From assembly GCF_000148645.1 (NCBI RefSeq), contig NC_014541.1:744001-808000 (forward strand): a stretch of 64,000 nt of DNA, in the 5' to 3' direction. Under the pieces are notes generated by a model. The model saw only the letters and a list, made by a program, of their open reading frames with translations, did no database searches and was not told the origin of the DNA. This stretch comes from Ferrimonas balearica DSM 9799 (GTDB lineage: Bacteria > Pseudomonadota > Gammaproteobacteria > Enterobacterales > Shewanellaceae). This document shows, piece after piece, positions 31,530 to 41,877 of the stretch; position 1 is the first letter of the stretch, and each line of letters starts with the position of its first letter. The position numbers and the translations under genes were made by a program.

Positions 31530-32972
31530 ATGAAATCCATTCGAGCCACGATATTGACGGGGTTTACCCTGTTGGTCCTTCTGACCAACGGACTCGGATT
31601 GCTGGGTTCCTATCTGGTCGCCAAAGAGGAGCAGCAAGCCCTTGTCGATGCCTCGCTGGCACAACGTGCCCGGGTGATGCTGCGACTGATGGAAGAGTAC
31701 CCCTCGGTGGGGGACAAAAACCTGGTGGACTGGGCGGTGGCGGCGTTGGTTCGGCTGGGCATGGATCAGGAGCCGGACTGGGCCCTGAGCGATGCCACCA
31801 TGGAGGGCAACCAGACCATGTGGGTGCAGGTCTGGATCAATGGCCGTTGCTATGCGCCTTTCGATGATGCCCTGTGCGATCCCGACAACAGCCTGACCCT
31901 CTACGACAGCGGCTTTGGCACTCAAGCCTTCGCCGGTGAAACCTGGCGGACCTTCTCGGTTTACTCGGTCCATCAGAACGCCTGGGTGCAGACCGCGTTC
32001 CCCAAATCCATCGCCAGTGATCTGCTGGCCCAGCGCATGCGTGAAGCCTGGGGCATGCAGATGCTGATCCTGACGCCACTGACGCTGCTGTTCTCGGCAT
32101 TGATTGTTGCCATGGCGCTGCGCCCCCTGCGTGACCTGGCCGGAAAGGTCAGCGATGACAAGGAAACCCTGCCCAGCCCGGAAAGTGTGAATTCGGAACT
32201 GAAGCCCATCGTCACGGAACTGCGTGCCCTGCGTCAGCGCGCGGTGGAGATGCGTCAGCAGCAAACCCGGCTCGGTAACCTGATGGCCCAACGTTGTCAG
32301 GCTCAGGTGGACGGGGTCACCATGGCGATCTCCGAAGGCCCGATGGGGCAACGCCGGGCCCGTTTCCATCTGGAAAAGCTGGAACGTCAGCTGTTGCAGG
32401 CGCGCTTATGGCTGTTACTCTCCCGCCCCGGTGAACCGGAAGCCCATCAGTTGGACCTGTACCGCAAAGCGTCACTGAGCGTGGCCCGCCATTATGGTCT
32501 GGCCCGGCGGCGTGGCAGCCGACTGGTGCTGCGCGGCATGGACCGGGGGTTGCTGGTGCGGATACCGGAAGTGGCAGCGCGAGCGCTGTTGGACGCGCTG
32601 ATCGATAATGCGCTGCGGTTTTCCCCACCGGACAGTGAAGTGCTGGTCAGCCTGCGCCGTGGCAGTGATGGTCGCGCCTGGTTGACGGTATCGGATTCCG
32701 GCCCGGGCCTGACGCCTCAGCAGTGGGCGCAAGCGCCGGACCTCAGTCAGGCGGAAGCCTGGTATCGGACCGGTTTGGGGCTGGGAATTGTCAGTACGGT
32801 GGCAAACCGATTCGGCGTTCAGGTTGAGCTGGGGCGCAGCGAACTCTATGGCGGTGCCAAGTTCCGGCTCGGGTTCGTGGTGGAGCCGCAGGCACAATAC
32901 GAGAGTACGGCAACCCAGGCCGAGGCTGAGGCTTTTGCTACCGCGCCGTCTCAGTCTGAACCGGTGATCTAA
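31530..32972 (+). CDS. Histidine-kinase-like sensor without a recognisable H-box
   Basis: 480-residue inner-membrane protein. TM1 is at about residues 10-30, a periplasmic region covers 32-170, and TM2 (about 175-197) is followed by a HAMP-like joint. A helical dimerisation region (220-300) lacks the expected HE/D-R-TPL phosphoacceptor motif. An HATPase region follows with N-box DALIDNALRFSPPDSEV, G1 DSGPGL and G2 GLGLGIVSTVANRFG. ATP-binding features are intact while the phosphoryl-acceptor His is not evident. It is orphaned, with no response regulator beside it. Could be a regulator or phosphatase-type sensor rather than an active kinase; inference. Confidence 0.75.
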   Translation: MKSIRATILTGFTLLVLLTNGLGLLGSYLVAKEEQQALVDASLAQRARVMLRLMEEYPSVGDKNLVDWAVAALVRLGMDQEPDWALSDATMEGNQTMWVQVWINGRCYAPFDDALCDPDNSLTLYDSGFGTQAFAGETWRTFSVYSVHQNAWVQTAFPKSIASDLLAQRMREAWGMQMLILTPLTLLFSALIVAMALRPLRDLAGKVSDDKETLPSPESVNSELKPIVTELRALRQRAVEMRQQQTRLGNLMAQRCQAQVDGVTMAISEGPMGQRRARFHLEKLERQLLQARLWLLLSRPGEPEAHQLDLYRKASLSVARHYGLARRRGSRLVLRGMDRGLLVRIPEVAARALLDALIDNALRFSPPDSEVLVSLRRGSDGRAWLTVSDSGPGLTPQQWAQAPDLSQAEAWYRTGLGLGIVSTVANRFGVQVELGRSELYGGAKFRLGFVVEPQAQYESTATQAEAEAFATAPSQSEPVI

Positions 32973-33180
32973 CGCCGTTATACCGCTCACGTTGGCGAAC
33001 GCCCCCTGCGCTTCCCCCGTCGCCATCAATGGGGTGGCCAGTTGGGCGTCAGTGTGCCATCGTCGTCCTTGAGTCATTGGCGGGTCTCGTCGCTTATCCT
33101 TGTTATGCTTACGATTGAGCGCGGACCCGCAATCCAGTCGGGTGCGTTGCGCACCCCGTAACAACCGCAGAGGAAACCCC

Positions 33181-33795
33181 ATGCAACCGGTGTTTTTTGC
33201 CCTGATGTCCCGCATGCAGAATGTGCATCGCTGGGGCAAGTCCAATCCGACCCGGGCTGAGAATGTGGCGGAGCACAGTTTCCAGGTGGCAATGTTTGCC
33301 CATTGCCTGGGCCTGATCCGCAATGAAGTCTTTACCGACGCCCCCAAAGTGGACCAGAACCATCTGGCGGTGGTGGCGATGTTCCATGATGCCGCCGAAG
33401 TGGTGACTGAAGACGTCAACAGCGGCATCAAGTACGGTGACCCGCGAATGCTGGAACTGTGCCGGGAGATGGAGTCGATCGCCTCCCATATGCTGATTGG
33501 CACTCTGCCGAAGAACCTGCAATCCCACTATGCGCCGTTGATTCTGCATGGCGAAGACAAGGAGACCGCCCGTTTTGTCAAAGCGGCGGACCTGCTGTCG
33601 GCGTACACCAAGGCTCTGGTGGAGCTGCGGGCCGGCAATAAGGAGTTTGAGGGAACTGAGCGCAAGGTGATGGCCGCACTGCAGCCCTACCGTGATGAGA
33701 TGCCTGAGGTGGAGTGGTTCCTGACTCACCTGGTACCGGCGTTCCAGATGACCATTGACGATCTGGTGGAAGCGGCGTTCGCTCAGCCCCAGTGA
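33181..33795 (+). CDS. yfbR: 5'-deoxynucleotidase YfbR
   Basis: 204-residue HD-domain phosphohydrolase that removes 5'-phosphate from dNMPs, including dUMP. Metal ligands: His in AEHSFQVAMFAH, HD in VAMFHDAAEVVTED, and the late Asp in KAADLLSAYTKAL. The N-terminus FFALMSRMQNVHRWGKS is the YfbR signature. Standalone; AGAGG before ATG. Confidence 0.95.
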   Translation: MQPVFFALMSRMQNVHRWGKSNPTRAENVAEHSFQVAMFAHCLGLIRNEVFTDAPKVDQNHLAVVAMFHDAAEVVTEDVNSGIKYGDPRMLELCREMESIASHMLIGTLPKNLQSHYAPLILHGEDKETARFVKAADLLSAYTKALVELRAGNKEFEGTERKVMAALQPYRDEMPEVEWFLTHLVPAFQMTIDDLVEAAFAQPQ

Positions 33796-33897
33796 GTGGG
33801 GATCGGGTTCTGTGATCCCGATCCTGCCTGACAGGCTGACATCTGGTTAAAAATCGAATAGCTTTGTCATACTCAATCGGTATCTTTGAAGGCCAGT

Positions 33898-34803
33898 ATG
33901 AACAAGCTTCCCAGCCTGAAAAACCTCTACTACCTGGTGCAGCTGCATCGGGAGCAGAACTTTAACCGCGCCGCCAAGGCCTGCCACGTCAGCCAGTCCA
34001 CCCTCTCGTCCGGTATCCAGAACCTGGAAGAGCAGCTGGGTGGCCAGTTGATTGAGCGTGACCATAAATCCTTTATGTTCACCGCGCTGGGCGAAGATGT
34101 GGTGACCCGGGCCCGCAATCTGCTGGCGGAGGTCCAGGAGATGACCGATCTGGCCCGCAGTGCTGGTGAACCGATGGCCGGCACCATTCGTCTCGGCTGT
34201 ATCCCAACTATCGCCCCGTTCCTGTTGAACCGCGTGGTCAAGGAAGCGGGCAAGCAGTTCCCCAGCCTCTCCCTGCTGCTGCGGGAAGACACCACTGAAA
34301 ACCTGATTGCGGCGCTGGGCAATGGCGAGCTGGATCTGCTGTTGCTGGCTCTGCCGGTGGACACCAGCGGTTTCCACAGCATGAAGGTGGGTCAGGACCC
34401 GTTTAAGATGGTGGGCCACCCGGAACAGATGGCAATGGGCGAAGTGAAGTACGAGTCCCTGCCGGACCACAGTATCTTCCTGCTGCAGCGTGAGCACTGC
34501 ATTACCGGCCACGCCATCAGTGCCTGTGAGATGAAGAACAGCACCAAGGTGAACCCGTTTGCGGCAACCAGCCTGCACACTCTGGTGCAGATGGTGGATT
34601 CCAAGTTGGGCACCACCTTCCTGCCGCAGATGGCGATCGATTCCGGCATTCTTAACGGCACTGAGCTGGAGATCTACCAGCCGCCGGGTGAAGCACCGTA
34701 TCGGGATATCGGCCTGGTGTGGCGTCAGACCTCAAGCCGTCTGCGTACCTTCAGGACGTTGGGGCAGATGATTCAGGGATTGCTGCCGGCAGCGTCAGAG
34801 TGA
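33898..34803 (+). CDS. oxyR: LysR-type peroxide sensor OxyR
   Basis: 301-residue transcription factor activating catalase and peroxiredoxin genes upon H2O2. The N-terminal winged HTH reads NFNRAAKACHVSQSTLSSGIQNLEEQLG. The effector domain carries the redox pair in REHCITGHAISAC: two cysteines nine residues apart, as Cys199/Cys208 of E. coli. Start ATG at 33898. Its final ~53 bp overlap the convergent cyclase gene. Confidence 0.93.
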   Translation: MNKLPSLKNLYYLVQLHREQNFNRAAKACHVSQSTLSSGIQNLEEQLGGQLIERDHKSFMFTALGEDVVTRARNLLAEVQEMTDLARSAGEPMAGTIRLGCIPTIAPFLLNRVVKEAGKQFPSLSLLLREDTTENLIAALGNGELDLLLLALPVDTSGFHSMKVGQDPFKMVGHPEQMAMGEVKYESLPDHSIFLLQREHCITGHAISACEMKNSTKVNPFAATSLHTLVQMVDSKLGTTFLPQMAIDSGILNGTELEIYQPPGEAPYRDIGLVWRQTSSRLRTFRTLGQMIQGLLPAASE

Positions 34804-35854
34804 TGGCGTAAACCTCCACCTCCTGCTGCTTCCCTTTCAGGCGCATGGGTCCGAGGGCTTCGATATCGAACTCCTCGGACTCGCTCACCATGGCGCGAAC
34901 CCGTCCGGAGATCAGCAGATCCCGCTTCAGCGGTCCGCACTGATCCTGCAGACGAGCCAGAGTATTGAGGACGTCAGAGAAGTAACTGATCTCCTGCTTA
35001 TCCACCCCCACCACGGCCGCCATCACCTTGCCACCGTGCAGTGCGCCCTTAAAGCGCGGCAGAAAACCGTACTGCTCAATAAAGTAGTGACGGTTCCACT
35101 CCAGATTCTGAACAAAGTCGAAGTACAGCCCCAGTGAGCGGGTTTGGTCCTGGCCCGGTTTGATCTTCCAGCTGACGATCACCGCATCGCCGATATAGCG
35201 ATAGATCTCACCTCCATGACGCTGCACGGTGCCGGAGAGCAGATCAAAGCAATCCTGCACCAGGCGGCTGAAGCGGTAGTCACCCAGCGCTTCCGCATGG
35301 GGGGTGGAGCCCACCATATCGAGGAACAGGAACAGTCGCTCCTCCTGGCGCGGGCGGTGGTATTTGCCCAGCCCCATATTGACCAGGTTGCGACGGCCTA
35401 CCAGCAGGATCATCTGCTCCAGGAAGGCCAGCCACAGTCGCACCAGCACCAGGTACACCACCAGGATCTGGGTCGAGGCGGAGTTGAGGATGGACTGGGT
35501 CAGCTGTTCATAACGCAGGTCGAGATTGGGATCCGGTGCCCAGGTGTTGAGCCAGAGGGTGATTTTGATCAGCACCAGGGCGCCGATCATCAGGAACATC
35601 CCCTTAAACAGCACCACCATCAGGTAGCTCATGCGACGGATCGGGCTGACCGAGGTAATCAGGTTGGAGAGCCAGTGCAGACAGCCAAGAATGGTACCAA
35701 GGTAGATCGACAGGGTGGTCATATCCGCACCCGTTACCGCCCAGTCCGGAGCAACCGGGCTGAGGGCATAGCGGAAGATGACAAATGCGGCCATCGCCAG
35801 GGTCCAGGCGATTACCGCGAACAGAAGTTTTTGTAGCTCTTGGCCTGCTTGCAA
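34751..35854 (-). CDS. Membrane-bound class III adenylate/guanylate cyclase
   Basis: 367-residue protein with four or five hydrophobic segments in the first ~170 residues (e.g. LLFAVIAWTLAMAAFVIF, LMVVLFKGMFLMIGALVLI, ILVVYLVLVRLWLAFL). A class III nucleotide cyclase domain follows (about 185-340). LFLFLDMVGST gives the first metal Asp and GGEIYRYIGDAVIVSW the second; the domain ends with a short C-terminal tail. Product (cAMP or cGMP) cannot be read from motifs alone. Its 3' end overlaps oxyR. Confidence 0.85.
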   Translation of the reverse strand: MQAGQELQKLLFAVIAWTLAMAAFVIFRYALSPVAPDWAVTGADMTTLSIYLGTILGCLHWLSNLITSVSPIRRMSYLMVVLFKGMFLMIGALVLIKITLWLNTWAPDPNLDLRYEQLTQSILNSASTQILVVYLVLVRLWLAFLEQMILLVGRRNLVNMGLGKYHRPRQEERLFLFLDMVGSTPHAEALGDYRFSRLVQDCFDLLSGTVQRHGGEIYRYIGDAVIVSWKIKPGQDQTRSLGLYFDFVQNLEWNRHYFIEQYGFLPRFKGALHGGKVMAAVVGVDKQEISYFSDVLNTLARLQDQCGPLKRDLLISGRVRAMVSESEEFDIEALGPMRLKGKQQEVEVYAITLTLPAAIPESSAPTS

Positions 35855-35991
35855 GATTCGTTACTGCGCAAAAGTCGATAAAACGGGGACGAGATGTACC
35901 GCCCAAACGGTACAGGGCGCAGATTGTAATCAATATCCAGAACCGCCTCCAGTGATCTCGAACAAAAATCGGTGGGGTTCAGTGTGAGGGA

Positions 35992-36660
35992 TCACAAGTA
36001 ATGCTGGGCCAGCAATTCGGCGGTAAAGCGGCTGCGCAGATAAAAACCACGGGGCAGAGTCTGGATCTTGTGGCCGTCGGGACCAATGGCTTCGGTCAGT
36101 ACACGACGATTGGCCGCCTTGGGACGCAATTGAAGAATCTCGCCCTGGTGAGCGGTGATCTGCTCCACCTGGCCAAGCGCCACCTGTTCCATCAGCTCTT
36201 CCCAGTCCCGCCGCAGGGTGGCTTCCTGATCCGGGTCCGGTTGCCACAGCAGCGGCATGCCGACTCGTCGTTCCGCTACCGGAATGGTGCGGCTGCCCTC
36301 CACCGGGATCCACAACACTCGGCTGAGTTTGTGGCACACCACGGAGTCCTGCCAGCGCAGACCGCGCAGGTCGGTCAGTGGGCAGACACAGATGTAGGTG
36401 GATTCGAGGGGTTTGCCCTGCTCATCGATCGGCAGACTTTTCAGTTCAACGCCAAGGTGGGGAAAGTCGGGTTCCGGCCGTGAGCCAGCGGAAGCACCGA
36501 GCCACAACTCCAGTAACTGGCCGCCCCAGCCTTTGTGGCGTTTCAGGTCCGCCGGTACGGTAACGCCGAGTTGTGCGGCGATCTCGCCCAGGGTGAGCCC
36601 GGCCATGGCGTAGGCACGATCCATCAGTTGGTCGAGAGATTGGGGGGAGGAGTGAGGCAT
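35992..36660 (-). CDS. mutH: DNA mismatch repair endonuclease MutH
   Basis: 222-residue nickase that cleaves the unmethylated strand at hemimethylated GATC sites after MutS/MutL. The active site is [13 protein letters not shown] (D...E.K, about 70-84), the N-terminus [20 protein letters not shown] is typical, and the C-terminal [13 protein letters not shown] is conserved. Presence implies a Dam-like methylation system. Divergent from rppH across a 630-bp region that itself has many GATC sites. Confidence 0.95.
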   Translation of the reverse strand: MPHSSPQSLDQLMDRAYAMAGLTLGEIAAQLGVTVPADLKRHKGWGGQLLELWLGASAGSRPEPDFPHLGVELKSLPIDEQGKPLESTYICVCPLTDLRGLRWQDSVVCHKLSRVLWIPVEGSRTIPVAERRVGMPLLWQPDPDQEATLRRDWEELMEQVALGQVEQITAHQGEILQLRPKAANRRVLTEAIGPDGHKIQTLPRGFYLRSRFTAELLAQHYL

Positions 36661-37291
36661 CCCGCCAGTCTACCCGAAGCGGATCGAGTAGGGCCATAAC
36701 GTGCTGAGCAAAAAAAGCGCAAACGCGACAATGGCAAGTTATCTACAGCGGTGTATCGCACCTAAGTGCATGATCAATCAGATCAAAATATTATTTAGTG
36801 TGCACAGTCGAAGCATTGAGCCGGATTTATCCTTGGGATCCAATGGAATTACCAACAGGGTTATGCACAGGTTGGTGGGATAACTTGGTGTTTGGGGGGC
36901 TTATCAGAGATCGTTGCCCCTTACAATCCCCAATATTTGCCTTGTTCTGTGGACAAAAACGACGGAAAAGTCGGCGATATGAATTTGTTCCTCCGGTTGG
37001 GCGATCTTTAAGCGATCTGTCGCTTTTTCCCTTGGGGATGAATTTAGAATGTTTCTAAGTCATTGAAAGTAAATGGTGTCGTTACGTTCCGGCCAAGATC
37101 GTACCTGATGCTTTTTAGCGCTATTCGCTGGATATCTCTGCAAATACCAAAGTTACAAACACCGTTATCCACAGAGTTGGTGGATATCTTCTGTTTATAA
37201 CTGGCCGTCACACCCTGAGATGCTGCTGTTTGCCGCCGCCTACCCTTTGTGGAACAATCGCAATAAGTTAGGAATTCAACCGGATGAACGC
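36661..37291. promoter_or_regulatory. mutH/rppH intergenic region with DnaA-box-like and GATC cluster
   Basis: ~630 bp without a credible gene, AT-richer than neighbours. DnaA-box matches: TTATGCACA (36861-36869), TTATCCACA (37165-37173), TTGTCCACA on the minus strand (36948-36956) and a one-off TTATCTACA (36739-36747). Eight GATC sites fall between 36682 and 37100 (about two expected by chance). An AT-rich stretch GATCAAAATATTATTTA lies at 36781-36797. Confidence 0.5.
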
Positions 37292-37834
37292 GTGATCGAC
37301 AACGATGGCTTCCGTGCCAATGTCGGGATCATCATCTGTAATCGTCAAGGTCAGGTGCTTTGGGCCAGACGATTCGGCCAGCACTCTTGGCAGTTCCCTC
37401 AGGGGGGTGTCAATGAGGGCGAGAGTCCGGAACAGACGATGTTTCGTGAGCTCTATGAAGAGGTAGGGCTAAAGAAAGAAGATGTACGGATCCTGGCGCG
37501 CAGCCGCAGTTGGTTGCGCTATCGCTTGCCCAAGCGCCTGGTCCGTCAGGACAGTAAGCCTCTGTGCATTGGCCAGAAGCAGAAATGGTTTCTGCTGCAA
37601 CTCACGGCCAAGGAGTCGCAGATCAATCTGTCGGCCTGTGGCCGCCCAGAATTTGATGACTGGCGTTGGGTCAGCTATTGGTATCCGGTGCGCCAGGTGG
37701 TGTCGTTTAAGCGCGATGTCTACCGCAAGGTGATGAAAGAGTTTGCTCCTGTGGTGCTGCCGATGCAGGCTGGGGAGAAACAGCAGGAACGTTCCAATCA
37801 ACCCCGCCATCGGCGTCGGCGTCGGAAAAGATGA
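37292..37834 (+). CDS. rppH: RNA pyrophosphohydrolase
   Basis: Nudix enzyme that converts 5'-triphosphate mRNA ends to monophosphate, triggering decay. From the GTG at 37292 it has 180 residues and starts [17 protein letters not shown], the RppH N-terminus. The Nudix box is [23 protein letters not shown], and [28 protein letters not shown] is the C-terminal signature. An upstream in-frame ATG at 37220 would add 24 non-conserved residues. The C-terminus is Arg-rich ([12 protein letters not shown]). It overlaps ptsP by four bases. Confidence 0.93.
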   Translation: MIDNDGFRANVGIIICNRQGQVLWARRFGQHSWQFPQGGVNEGESPEQTMFRELYEEVGLKKEDVRILARSRSWLRYRLPKRLVRQDSKPLCIGQKQKWFLLQLTAKESQINLSACGRPEFDDWRWVSYWYPVRQVVSFKRDVYRKVMKEFAPVVLPMQAGEKQQERSNQPRHRRRRRKR

Positions 37835-40065
37835 TCAGTACTCTGCGACACATAGTGCAGCGGGTGTCGCAGGCCAATACTGTCGAGCAGGCAATGGCAG
37901 AGTTGGTCCAGTTGACCCGCAATGCCATGGACACCGATTGTTGCTCCCTCTATCTGGTGGAGTCTGACTCCCTGTTGCTCTCCGCCACCGAAGGGCTCTC
38001 CGTCAGTGCCGTTGGCCACTCCCGTCTGGCCTGGGGCGAGGGCATAGTCGGCCTGGTGGCCCAGCGGGAAGAACCGATCAATCTGGCGGATGCGCCCAGC
38101 CATAAAGCCTTCAAATTATTGCCCGAGGTCCAGGAAGAAGCCTTCCGGGCCTTTTTGGCTGTGCCTGTCATTCACCGCCGCGAAGCGCTGGGTGTCCTGG
38201 TGGTGCAGCAGAAGATCGCTCGCCAGTTCTCCGAAGAGGAGGAGTCGTTCCTGGTGACGCTGGCATCACAGCTGGCCCCACAACTGCGTGAGCGGGCGCT
38301 GAACCGCGATCAGGATCCACAATCCTGGATCTTCCCCGGCCTGGTGGCCGCCGAAGGGATCGCGATTGCGCCGGCTCGTCTGGCCCGACCCAAGCTTGAT
38401 CTGGTTCAGCCGGCGATTGAAACGGATGATCCGGAGCGGGAGTGGCAGCGTCTGGACCAGGCCCTGCTGGTGACCAGCGAGGAGCTGGCGGAGCTGGGGG
38501 GACGCCTCAGTGATGAGGTGGCGTCAGAATTGGGGCTGCTGTTTGACTGTTATCAGGCCCTGCTGGCTGACCCTCAGTTAAGGCAATCGCTTCAGGCCTG
38601 TGTCGCCGAAGGCTGGATGGCGGAAACCGCGGTCTCCAAGGTGGTCTGTCAGTACGTGGGCCAGTTTGAGTCCATGGGCGATGAGTATTTTCGTGAACGG
38701 GCCGCCGACATCCGTGAACTGGGCCAGCGCCTGCTTGACCAGTTAGCCCGTCCGGGCCTCGCCTCCTCGGCGCCTGAGCAGCCGGTGATTCTGGTGGCGA
38801 AGGAGATCACAGCGCCGATGCTGGCGGAGATCCCACGGGATAAACTGGCCGGCATCATCAGCATGAAAGGCGGGGTGAACTCTCACGCCGCCATTCTGGC
38901 TCGCGCCATGGGCCTGCCAGCGCTGGTGGCGGTCGAAGGGGTCCGAATCGAGGACCTGGCCGACAAAACCCTGGTAGTGGATGGCCTGGAGGGGCGGCTT
39001 TGGATCGACCCCACCGACGAAGTGGTGCGGGCGTTTCGTTCGCTGGAACGGGGCCTGGAAGCGCGCTCAGAGCGATTCCGTCGCCAGTTGGCACGGCCCT
39101 GCATCAGCGCCGATGGCGAAGCGGTGACACTGCTGCTCAATGCCGGCCTGGCCACCGAGGAGCGGGTGCTGTGCAAACCCGGCATCAGTGGGGTGGGCCT
39201 GTATCGTACCGAAGCGCTGTTTATGGCGTTTAATCAGTTCCCCACCGAACAGCAGCAGGAGCGGGTGTATCGCCGTCTGCTCAGTGGCGCCGAGGGCAAG
39301 TCGGTTACCGTGCGCACGTTGGATGTGGGTGGCGACAAGCCGCTGCCCTATCTGCCCATCCGTGAAGACAATCCCTTTTTGGGCTGGCGGGGGGTACGCC
39401 TGTCGCTGGACCATCCGGACCTGTTCCTGTCCCAGATCCGTGCCCTGCTGCGGGCCAGCCAGGGCTACGATAATCTCAAAATCATGGTGCCCATGGTGTC
39501 GCGGCTGGATGAGATCCAAAGCTGCCGCCGCCTGCTCGAACAGGCGGTTGCCGAGCTGTCGGAAGAGTGGGGCAGGGCGGTGATACCACCGCCGTTGGGG
39601 ATTATGGTGGAGGTGCCGGCGGCGCTGTTCCAGTTGGGTAACTGGTGGCCGTGGCTTGATTTCGCCTCAGTGGGCAGTAACGACCTGACCCAATACCTGC
39701 TGGCGGTGGACCGCAATAACGCTCAGGTCAGTGCCAGTTTCGACAGCTTCCACCCCGCTGTGGTGGCAGCACTGGACCAGATCGCCCGTGCCTCGCAGGG
39801 ACGTGAACTGGGCCTGTGCGGTGAGCTGGCGGGGGAGGTGCTCGGCGCCCTGATGCTGCTGACCCTCGGCTATCGCCAGCTCAGTATGAACACCCAGTCG
39901 CTGGGCGCCATTCACTACCTGGTGGAGAATCTCGACCTCTCAGCACTGGCCCCTCTGCGCATGGTGCTGCTGGCGCAACGGGATGGTGAAGCGGTGCGTC
40001 ACTGCCTGACCGAACACCTGCAGGCAGCCGGGCTGAACGAACTGCTGCCGAAGACTGGCCGATGA
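37831..40065 (+). CDS. ptsP: Phosphoenolpyruvate-protein phosphotransferase PtsP (EI-Ntr)
   Basis: 744-residue nitrogen-PTS enzyme I. The GAF domain is at about 15-155. The EI phosphotransfer domain holds the phosphohistidine in [15 protein letters not shown] (about residue 352). The PEP-binding TIM barrel includes [23 protein letters not shown] and [17 protein letters not shown]. It phosphorylates NPr to govern K+ and nitrogen metabolism. Co-transcribed with rppH, as in E. coli. Confidence 0.95.
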   Translation: MISTLRHIVQRVSQANTVEQAMAELVQLTRNAMDTDCCSLYLVESDSLLLSATEGLSVSAVGHSRLAWGEGIVGLVAQREEPINLADAPSHKAFKLLPEVQEEAFRAFLAVPVIHRREALGVLVVQQKIARQFSEEEESFLVTLASQLAPQLRERALNRDQDPQSWIFPGLVAAEGIAIAPARLARPKLDLVQPAIETDDPEREWQRLDQALLVTSEELAELGGRLSDEVASELGLLFDCYQALLADPQLRQSLQACVAEGWMAETAVSKVVCQYVGQFESMGDEYFRERAADIRELGQRLLDQLARPGLASSAPEQPVILVAKEITAPMLAEIPRDKLAGIISMKGGVNSHAAILARAMGLPALVAVEGVRIEDLADKTLVVDGLEGRLWIDPTDEVVRAFRSLERGLEARSERFRRQLARPCISADGEAVTLLLNAGLATEERVLCKPGISGVGLYRTEALFMAFNQFPTEQQQERVYRRLLSGAEGKSVTVRTLDVGGDKPLPYLPIREDNPFLGWRGVRLSLDHPDLFLSQIRALLRASQGYDNLKIMVPMVSRLDEIQSCRRLLEQAVAELSEEWGRAVIPPPLGIMVEVPAALFQLGNWWPWLDFASVGSNDLTQYLLAVDRNNAQVSASFDSFHPAVVAALDQIARASQGRELGLCGELAGEVLGALMLLTLGYRQLSMNTQSLGAIHYLVENLDLSALAPLRMVLLAQRDGEAVRHCLTEHLQAAGLNELLPKTGR

Positions 40066-40137
40066 CATCGAGCCAGCAACTCTCTATTCTAGGGGCCCGT
40101 TCGCCCCATCTTGTTAGAACACGAAGGTTTCGACCCC

Positions 40138-40932
40138 ATGTCTGAACAGTTTTTTACCTTTCCCCAGATCGATCCGGTGATCGTTGAACTGGGCCCGCTG
40201 GCGCTGCGCTGGTATGGCCTGATGTACCTGCTGGGTTTCCTGGCCGCCATGTGGCTGCTGAACCGACACGCCGATAAGCCCGGCTCCGGCTGGACTCGCG
40301 AGCAGGTGTCGGACCTGCTGTTCTACTGCTTCCTCGGGGTGGTGCTGGGTGGCCGCCTGGGTTACGTCCTGTTCTACGGCTGGCAATGGCTGCTGGAGGA
40401 TCCGCTCTACCTGTTCCGCATCAGTGAAGGGGGGATGTCCTTCCACGGCGGCCTGCTTGGGGTGATCGCCGCCATGGTGTTTATCGCCCATCGCCAGAAG
40501 CGCACCTTCTGGCAGGTGGCCGATCTGGTCGCACCGACCGTGCCGATCGGGCTGGGTTTGGGCCGCATCGGTAACTTTATTAATGGCGAGCTGTGGGGCC
40601 GCACCACCGACGTGCCCTGGGGCATCGTCTTCCCCAGCGGCGGACCGCTGCCACGTCACCCCTCTCAGCTGTACGAAGCGGTACTGGAAGGACTGGTGCT
40701 GTTCCTGGTACTGCAATGGTTTATGAAGCGCACCGACAAGCCGGGCGCGGTGGCGGGGCTGTTCCTGGTGGGGTACGGCATCTCCCGCTTCCTGGTGGAG
40801 TTTGTGCGCGAGCCGGACGCCCATATGAGCCTCTACTGGGGCTTCTCCATGGGCCAGTTGCTGACCATTCCCATGCTGATTTTTGGCGCCTACCTGATGG
40901 TGCGCCCTGTTGTTAAGGAGACCGCTCGATGA
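40138..40932 (+). CDS. lgt: Prolipoprotein diacylglyceryl transferase
   Basis: 264-residue inner-membrane enzyme that attaches diacylglycerol from phosphatidylglycerol to the lipobox Cys of prolipoproteins. Seven predicted membrane segments. Signature [18 protein letters not shown] is present, with HGG in [10 protein letters not shown] and RHPSQLYEA. Start ATG 40138. The final ATGA overlaps thyA. Confidence 0.96.
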   Translation: MSEQFFTFPQIDPVIVELGPLALRWYGLMYLLGFLAAMWLLNRHADKPGSGWTREQVSDLLFYCFLGVVLGGRLGYVLFYGWQWLLEDPLYLFRISEGGMSFHGGLLGVIAAMVFIAHRQKRTFWQVADLVAPTVPIGLGLGRIGNFINGELWGRTTDVPWGIVFPSGGPLPRHPSQLYEAVLEGLVLFLVLQWFMKRTDKPGAVAGLFLVGYGISRFLVEFVREPDAHMSLYWGFSMGQLLTIPMLIFGAYLMVRPVVKETAR

Positions 40933-41762
40933 AAGCCTACCTGGACCTGCTGAACCACGTGATGACCAATGGCGTGGACCGGGATGATCGCACCGGTACC
41001 GGCACCCGTTCGGTGTTTGGCCACCAGATGCGTTTTGACCTGGGCGAAGGGTTTCCGATGCTCACCACCAAAAAGTTGCACTGGAAGTCCATTGTCCACG
41101 AGATGCTGTGGTTCTTAAGCGGTGACACCAATGTCCGTTACCTGCAGGAGAATGGGGTACGCATCTGGAATGAGTGGGCCACCGAGGAGGGGGAACTGGG
41201 GCCGGTTTATGGCGTTCAGTGGCGTCACTGGAAAACCCCGGATGGCCAGGAGATTGACCAGATCGCCAAGGTGATTGAGGACCTCAAGGTGCGCCCCAAC
41301 AGCCGCCGTATCATCGTGTCCGCGTGGAACCCGGCGGATCTGCCGGACGAAACCTGCTCCCCCGCAGCCAATGCAGAAGCCGGTAAGATGGCGCTGGCGC
41401 CCTGCCACGCCTTTATCCAGTTCTATGTGGCGAACGGTAAGCTCTCCTGCATGCTGACCCAGCGTTCAGTGGATTGTTTCCTCGGCCTGGCGTTCAACAT
41501 CCCCAGCTACGCGCTGCTGACCCATATGGTGGCGCAGCAGACCGGTCTGGAGGTGGGGGAATTCATCTGGAGCGGGGGCGACGTGCACATTTACAAGAAC
41601 CACTTCGAACAGGTGGCCACGCAGCTGCAACGTCAGCCGGGTGCCTTGCCGAAGCTGGAGATCCTGCGCCGTCCGGACAGCATCTTTGACTACCGTTTCG
41701 AAGACTTCGCCCTGCACGATTACCAGGCGCAACCTCACATTCCGGCCCCGGTCGCGATCTGA
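40929..41762 (+). CDS. thyA: Thymidylate synthase
   Basis: 277-residue enzyme converting dUMP to dTMP with methylene-THF. The catalytic Cys is in [12 protein letters not shown] (about residue 159), with [15 protein letters not shown] upstream and [23 protein letters not shown] after it. The insertion [17 protein letters not shown] makes it longer than the 264-residue E. coli form. C-terminal APVAI is canonical. Overlaps lgt by ATGA; the lgt-thyA pair is conserved. Confidence 0.97.
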   Translation: MKAYLDLLNHVMTNGVDRDDRTGTGTRSVFGHQMRFDLGEGFPMLTTKKLHWKSIVHEMLWFLSGDTNVRYLQENGVRIWNEWATEEGELGPVYGVQWRHWKTPDGQEIDQIAKVIEDLKVRPNSRRIIVSAWNPADLPDETCSPAANAEAGKMALAPCHAFIQFYVANGKLSCMLTQRSVDCFLGLAFNIPSYALLTHMVAQQTGLEVGEFIWSGGDVHIYKNHFEQVATQLQRQPGALPKLEILRRPDSIFDYRFEDFALHDYQAQPHIPAPVAI

Positions 41763-41770
41763 TCCCCATC

Positions 41771-41820
41771 ACGAACGCTTCGGGATTTTCGGTCCCAGGC
41801 GTTCGTACAAGCGAATTTTT
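41771..41820 (+). terminator. Possible terminator after thyA
   Basis: ACGAACGC pairs with GCGTTCGT (41771-41778, 41799-41806) around an inner GGGA/TCCC stem, with a T5 tract ten bases after. The spacing is unusual for an intrinsic terminator. Confidence 0.4.
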
Positions 41821-41833
41821 GTCTTGCCTCAGG

Positions 41834-41877
41834 CCCATTACACTTCCTATTGGTTGGATTAGGAGAAGTGTAATGGG
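41834..41877 (+). promoter_or_regulatory. Long hairpin enclosing a start-like SD-ATG (twin A)
   Basis: CCCATTACACTTC (41834-41846) is perfectly complementary to GAAGTGTAATGGG (41865-41877), with an 18-nt loop that ends in AGGA. The ATG (41873) sits in the 3' arm. The open frame from this ATG runs 108 codons to 42199 but has no protein-like features I recognise, so I do not call a CDS. A possible GCGGC/GCCGC-T5 hairpin lies inside it near 41943-41960. Confidence 0.6.

Noticed and set aside
36661-37291. Chromosomal oriC
   Set aside because: Boxes are few and imperfectly arranged and dnaA/mnmG neighbours are absent; kept only as a DnaA-site cluster.
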